Source: Sclerotiophoma versabilis
Taxonomy: Eukaryota; Ascomycota; Dothideomycetes; Pleosporales; Didymellaceae
Assembly (NCBI GenBank): GCA_012274445.1
Contig: JAAROD010000033.1
Span: 1,116,001 to 1,180,000, forward strand
Length of the DNA stretch: 64,000 bases
Direction: 5' to 3'
Shown here: piece after piece, positions 60,093 through 64,000 of the stretch
How positions within the stretch are numbered: the first letter of the stretch is position 1
Layout: each line of letters begins with the position of its first letter
The notes under the pieces: generated by a model
Seen by the model: only the letters and a program-made list of their open reading frames with translations
The model's database searches: none
What the model was told of the DNA's origin: nothing
Position numbers and translations under genes: made by a program

Positions 60093-62067
60093 TCACCGCC
60101 TCCCCTCCCACCACGCCTTGTCTTTCTCGTTTCGATGCGGCATCGTCTCCCTGATCTCCGTCTCGCCCCCGTCATACACACTCGTCCTCGGCCTACTCCT
60201 CGCCCGCCCATTCCTGTCCACCACGCTCCTCCTTCTCGAGCTCCTCGCATCCGTCTTTTCGTCGAGCGGGAACGTGCTCCGCGGCGTCATCGTGTCCCTC
60301 CTCCGCCTGCTCACTACGCTCGCACCGCCCGGTGTCGTTGGCGCTCTTGAGCTCATGTCTGCGCTCATGGGTCGTTGGCTGCGGCGCTTGCTGTCGCGTG
60401 TTTTTGTCGGGGGAGGGCGCTTGATGTAGTCGTACGTGTCTGGGTCTTTTCGCGCGAGTTCGCGCTCCAGTCGCCAGAGCGGCGCTTCAGGGAGTATCTT
60501 GACCGCGTCCGTGTCCCGCCATTTGATGCGCCAGTAGATCTCGGGGTCCGACGCGCGCTCCCGGTTGGGCCCGTAGTCGACGGTGAGCTTGTAGCTGTCG
60601 GTCAGGGCGCGCGCTTCATAGCTGCCGCGGTCCAGTTGGCCCGGGCCTTGGAGACGGTAGCGTGTGCGGACCGAGGGGTGGATGTACTCGTTCGTTTGCC
60701 GGAGGGGACGGTCTGTTGCGCGACCTGAGAAGGGATCCACGGCACGGTATTGGCCCGGTGTGCGTATCTATAAGACGTCAATCTCTCTCCTTTCCCGACA
60801 AAGTAACAGGTACTTGGGTACGCACCGTTCTACCGCCAGCTGCCATGACCCCTTTCAGCTCGTTGTAAATCCTGCCAAAACTCCACGGTCGTATCCCTTG
60901 GCCTACTTCCTTGTAGTAGTCCTCATTCAGAGCATCCTGCTCAAACAGATAGTCATCCCGCATCTCCAGAAACGGCTCCAGCTGGCTCATCATCCATGCC
61001 AGTGTGATATTCGCAAGTTGCATATCGTCATATCCACCGCCAACGTTTGCATGCACGCCCGGGAACCACACTTGCCGCAGCGTCGTCCTATTGCCTTCGG
61101 GCTTTTCCCACACGGCCGGCGAAAACGACGACCGATTCTCATCAAGAGCAAGCGCCTGGAACGCATTCTCCACGCAGCTGCTGAGTTTCGTGTCGTGGAA
61201 AGAGGTCGCACGGGACTGCTTGCCTTGAAGGCCTGCACGTTGTAATAGACCGATTCGCGGAATACCAAGACTGCCCACCGTATCCCACACAGCGATGGCT
61301 TTGATGGGAATATCGAGTCTTGTCAATCCGCGGCGTTCCAGCTCTTCCGCATACCGAGGATCGTTTGCGCTAGGCTTACGTGCAAACGGTATGTCGGGAT
61401 GTTTGGGCACGTAGTTTGGATCCCTTCGGTGTTGAATGTCTTCGTATACTTCGGGGAGATCGTTGAGTCCCTTCTTCGTCAGCAAGCCGATCTCGCCTAT
61501 CAGGCCGGCTATGCTACGTGCGGTAAATGCACCTCTTGAGAAGCCGATGAGGAAGATCTCGTCGCCATGATGGTAGTTGTTGGCTAGGAATGCGTACGCT
61601 TCTCGCACATTTTCTGGGAGGCCTTTCCCTGTGGTGCCCGAGAGGAGCTTGTACAAGGGTCCCCCTTCTGTTCCAACGCCGGACGTGTAGTTGACGATTT
61701 GGGGTATGCCGTCCTGGCTGACCGATTTGATAGCTCTCGATATCCGTGTGACGTTGCTTGGGATCGCGAGTTCTCCATTTTTCTCTCCATCATCTGAATT
61801 CAGCCATGTCCCGTCGCATGCGACGATTAATCGCTTGAACATGCCTCTCCCTCCACTCAGTCCTGGCGTGTCCATAAGCGGCCCGTTTCTGCCAACACTC
61901 CTTGCGCGACTGACTGAGCGCACTGGCATGTCGACGACGATTGGCGTCCGTGGACTCCTTGGAGGGCCGTCCACAACAATCGGGCCTGGGGGAGGCGCCC
62001 GCATACTAGGCGCTCGCATGCTAGGCGCCCGACTCCGGCTCCTTGCTCGAGAGGGTGCCACAGACAT
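60093..62067 (-). CDS. DUF2235 alpha/beta hydrolase (Tle1-like domain)
   Basis: Two exons (60826-62067, 60093-60767; intron 58 nt) give 638 aa from the first in-frame ATG. The DUF2235 domain occupies about residues 76-430: FKRLIVACDGTWLNSDDG, VNYTSGVGTEGG, the nucleophile elbow GFSRGAFTARS (Ser177), AIAVWDTVGSLGIP, and HANVGGGYDD with a catalytic-type His. Bacterial members (Tle1) are phospholipases delivered by type VI secretion; fungal members are uncharacterised hydrolases. The C-terminal 200 residues are basic and Arg/Ser-rich. The frame is open to 62190 and encodes a Ser-rich N-terminus (VAQPPNVASSNSDSESG) but with GTG in place of ATG, so a further upstream exon or non-AUG start is possible. 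Confidence 0.85.
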
Positions 62068-62190
62068 GTCCAGACTCTTTCTGTGTCTTCGCTTGGGCGT
62101 GAAGTTGGAAGAGGTGCTAGACGGAGACGAGGGCTCGTAGCCCGACTCCGAGTCGCTGTTGGAGGAGGCCACGTTCGGTGGTTGAGCCAC

Positions 62191-63673
62191 GGAGGTGGCC
62201 GATTATCCTGAAGAATTACACGGCCAAGGCTGGTGGTTGGCCTGCAGTCTGGTGATGTAGTGTTTGGTGCGCCGGCTGGTAATTGTCGTTGGTTGCTATG
62301 CAGACGTAGGCCCAAGTATCGTCCTGGATTCAAACAGATATTATGCGGTCACTCGGAATGTGTTGCGATACTCGAATACTTCTCAAATGTCCAGCTCTCG
62401 CCAAAAGCCGCCGCGTCGTCAATTAGGTGGCCCTCCCAGCCGTCGTAAGCTCCAGATCTCAAAGTCCAGTTCAGCCTCGCCAGAAGACCCTTGCAGCACC
62501 CGAGGTCGACTGCAACAACGTTGGAAGACTGCGGTTCGCCAATCTCACGCAGTCACTCTTGCATAGCCGCAGAGCAAAACAGAACCAAGGAGAGGGAGAG
62601 ACTGCGCGCATGTGCGCTCTTACATGCGTGGTTGGGCTGTCTTTTCTGCAAATGCGGATGGCGCCCAGTTGATCTGAGCGTCACGGTTTCCCAGCCTCCT
62701 CATGCGAACGCTTGTTCGCAACTCTGTATACACAGCGAACAGAAGTTTTGGCCAAGGGTTGCCTCATGGATTTACAGAGTCACAGACTTTTTTGCAGTGT
62801 TGCGTTGGCTGTACCCCACTATGCTACATGAAACAAAGTGAAGCTGCGCGTACAGCTGGCAGAGCTTCTCCATACCGAGACTGACCGCCATCTCCATGGC
62901 TTCCGTACTCGCCGAGCGCACACGTTCCCGTATCCACCTAGGATCGCCTGGTCATCAGGCACGATTCGCGGCTCAGGCTCGGGCTCCATTAAAAACAGTA
63001 TCCGGTGAGGGACCCAGTGCGGCATGCATAAGCAGCTTTTAGAGGCACGCAATGGAGCGCAAAAGGTGAGGGATTCATGTGGGGGAGCCCCATCTAACGT
63101 GCAGAAAAGGCCCTAGCGAAGTCCCGAAGTCGTGTTCGAGAACACAAAGCGGATCGCGCAGAGTCAAGATGGTGGAGGTCAATTGTCAAGGTATCAACTG
63201 TTCTTCCAATTTGGAGATGACTTTTGTCTACATGGTCCAGTTCGATCTTGTGCGGAAAATTGGTCGCAACCCTATCGCGACAGCTCGCGATACACAACTC
63301 CGTGATAAACATACATGCGCCGAGTAACAACCAGTGCCTCAGACCAAATATGACATATCCAGTCAAACCTATACACTCAAACACGACAACTATCGTACAG
63401 TATCCTAAGGACTCCCACATGGCAGGTGGGGTGCCTCCACTGGACTCCGTTGCTGTATGCCAACAGCCAGAGTGTGTGATGCAACACGCAAACGACTGCA
63501 TGTAAAAATCCATCTACTAAACAATGCGCCTGCGAAAACAGGAAGAGAAGAAAATGGACATGACTAGATGAGAGGAAATAAATAAAAATGTAGCCCGTAG
63601 ATGAGACAGATGATGCGTAGGGAAATCGTCAAAATCGTGTGCTGGAATAGATGGTGCGATGGTTGCGGACGGC
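62191..63673. other. Intergenic, no supported gene
   Basis: About 1.5 kb. It should hold the DUF2235 promoter (and perhaps a missed first exon) and the 3' UTR of the gene at the right edge. ORFs of up to 139 codons (63094-63513 minus) have no domain support. Confidence 0.45.
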
Positions 63674-64000
63674 CTAATAGCCACCGAACATCTCTTCAAG
63701 CTCATCGAGCTCGATGTTCTCTGGACTCCGCATGTCTGACCAGCTCCAGTCGATGTCGGCAATCTCGAGTTTTACCTCGTGCGGCTTAACCATAGGTGGG
63801 GGCATTTCCAGGTGAAACGCCTGTGATTTCAGGGCGGGGCTATCGACAGAGAAGTCGAACGAAGAGCTTGCCATGTGGCCAAAAAGAGCGGCAGCGGCTT
63901 CTGAATTCTTGCGCGCAGCAAGCTCTTCTGTTTCCTCGATCGACTGGGCAACGTCGTCCATGCAGACATCGGCAGCTTGGGTGGGCTCTACAGACATGCT
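63674..64000 (-). CDS. 3' end of an unidentified gene, cut by the window edge
   Basis: The minus frame is open from the edge to a stop at 63674, giving at least 108 codons; an ATG lies at 63997, but the frame may continue beyond the window. The tail is acidic with spaced aromatics (IADIDWSWSDMRSPENIELDELEEMFGGY), which resembles the C-terminal activation region of a transcriptional regulator. No domain is visible. It could be a short complete ORF or the end of a larger protein. Confidence 0.55.
   Translation of the reverse strand, partial: SMSVEPTQAADVCMDDVAQSIEETEELAARKNSEAAAALFGHMASSSFDFSVDSPALKSQAFHLEMPPPMVKPHEVKLEIADIDWSWSDMRSPENIELDELEEMFGGY

Noticed and set aside
61980..62045. Short repeats near the start of the DUF2235 gene
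   Set aside because: They encode a duplicated SMRAP motif within a low-complexity Arg/Ser/Pro region and are not a repeat element.

Overview
This window is nuclear DNA of a filamentous ascomycete, most likely a dothideomycete (inference). The genes are intron-poor, with short GT-AG introns of about 46-75 nt. They include fungal-only families (Zn2Cys6 regulator with fungal-specific TF domain, DUF3433 membrane protein, M35 deuterolysin, Ran1-type kinase, DHA1 transporter) beside core eukaryotic genes (NOT1, AP-2 alpha, BRF1, DPM3). There are no operons, Shine-Dalgarno sites or CRISPR arrays. I also saw no transposon ORFs and no AT-rich, RIP-like tracts. Exon models were built by eye from splice sites, and nearly all were checked by phase arithmetic.

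Layout. 1-5 kb: 3' end of a class III CoA-transferase, a PHD-finger protein and the TFIIIB subunit BRF1. 5.8-11.7 kb: an acidic nuclear-type protein, then two divergent uncharacterised genes that seem to share a C-terminal module, and an ATG-less coding-like frame. 13-17 kb: a DUF3433 membrane protein and a secreted deuterolysin. 18.8-30.1 kb: the CCR4-NOT scaffold NOT1 and, divergent from it, a Cdc15/Imp2-type F-BAR-SH3 cytokinesis protein. 30.6-32.4 kb: an MFS transporter. 32.4-42 kb: a gene-poor stretch holding one Ran1-like kinase with a long ATG-free leader. 42-46 kb: a degraded CWC16/Yju2-like locus, an unassigned coiled-coil protein and an oxidoreductase-like (OXLD1-type) protein. 46-50 kb: DPM3 divergent from a SmgGDS-like armadillo protein, then a cysteine-rich metallothionein-like gene. 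50.6-64 kb: AP-2 alpha, a NADAR protein, an F-box-like protein, an incomplete Zn-cluster regulator, a YggS-type PLP protein, a DUF2235 hydrolase and the edge of one more gene.

The genes do not form one pathway. They are mostly housekeeping (Pol III transcription, mRNA deadenylation, endocytosis, ER mannosylation, PLP homeostasis) mixed with accessory genes (secreted protease, transporter, metal-binding peptide). The items most worth a second look are the broken CWC16-like locus at 42.1-42.8 kb, the gene pair at 7.7-11.3 kb with a shared C-terminal pattern, the half zinc cluster at 56.3 kb, the DUF2235 gene lacking an ATG for its conserved-looking N-terminus, and several introns whose length is a multiple of three and which a simple ORF call would translate through.
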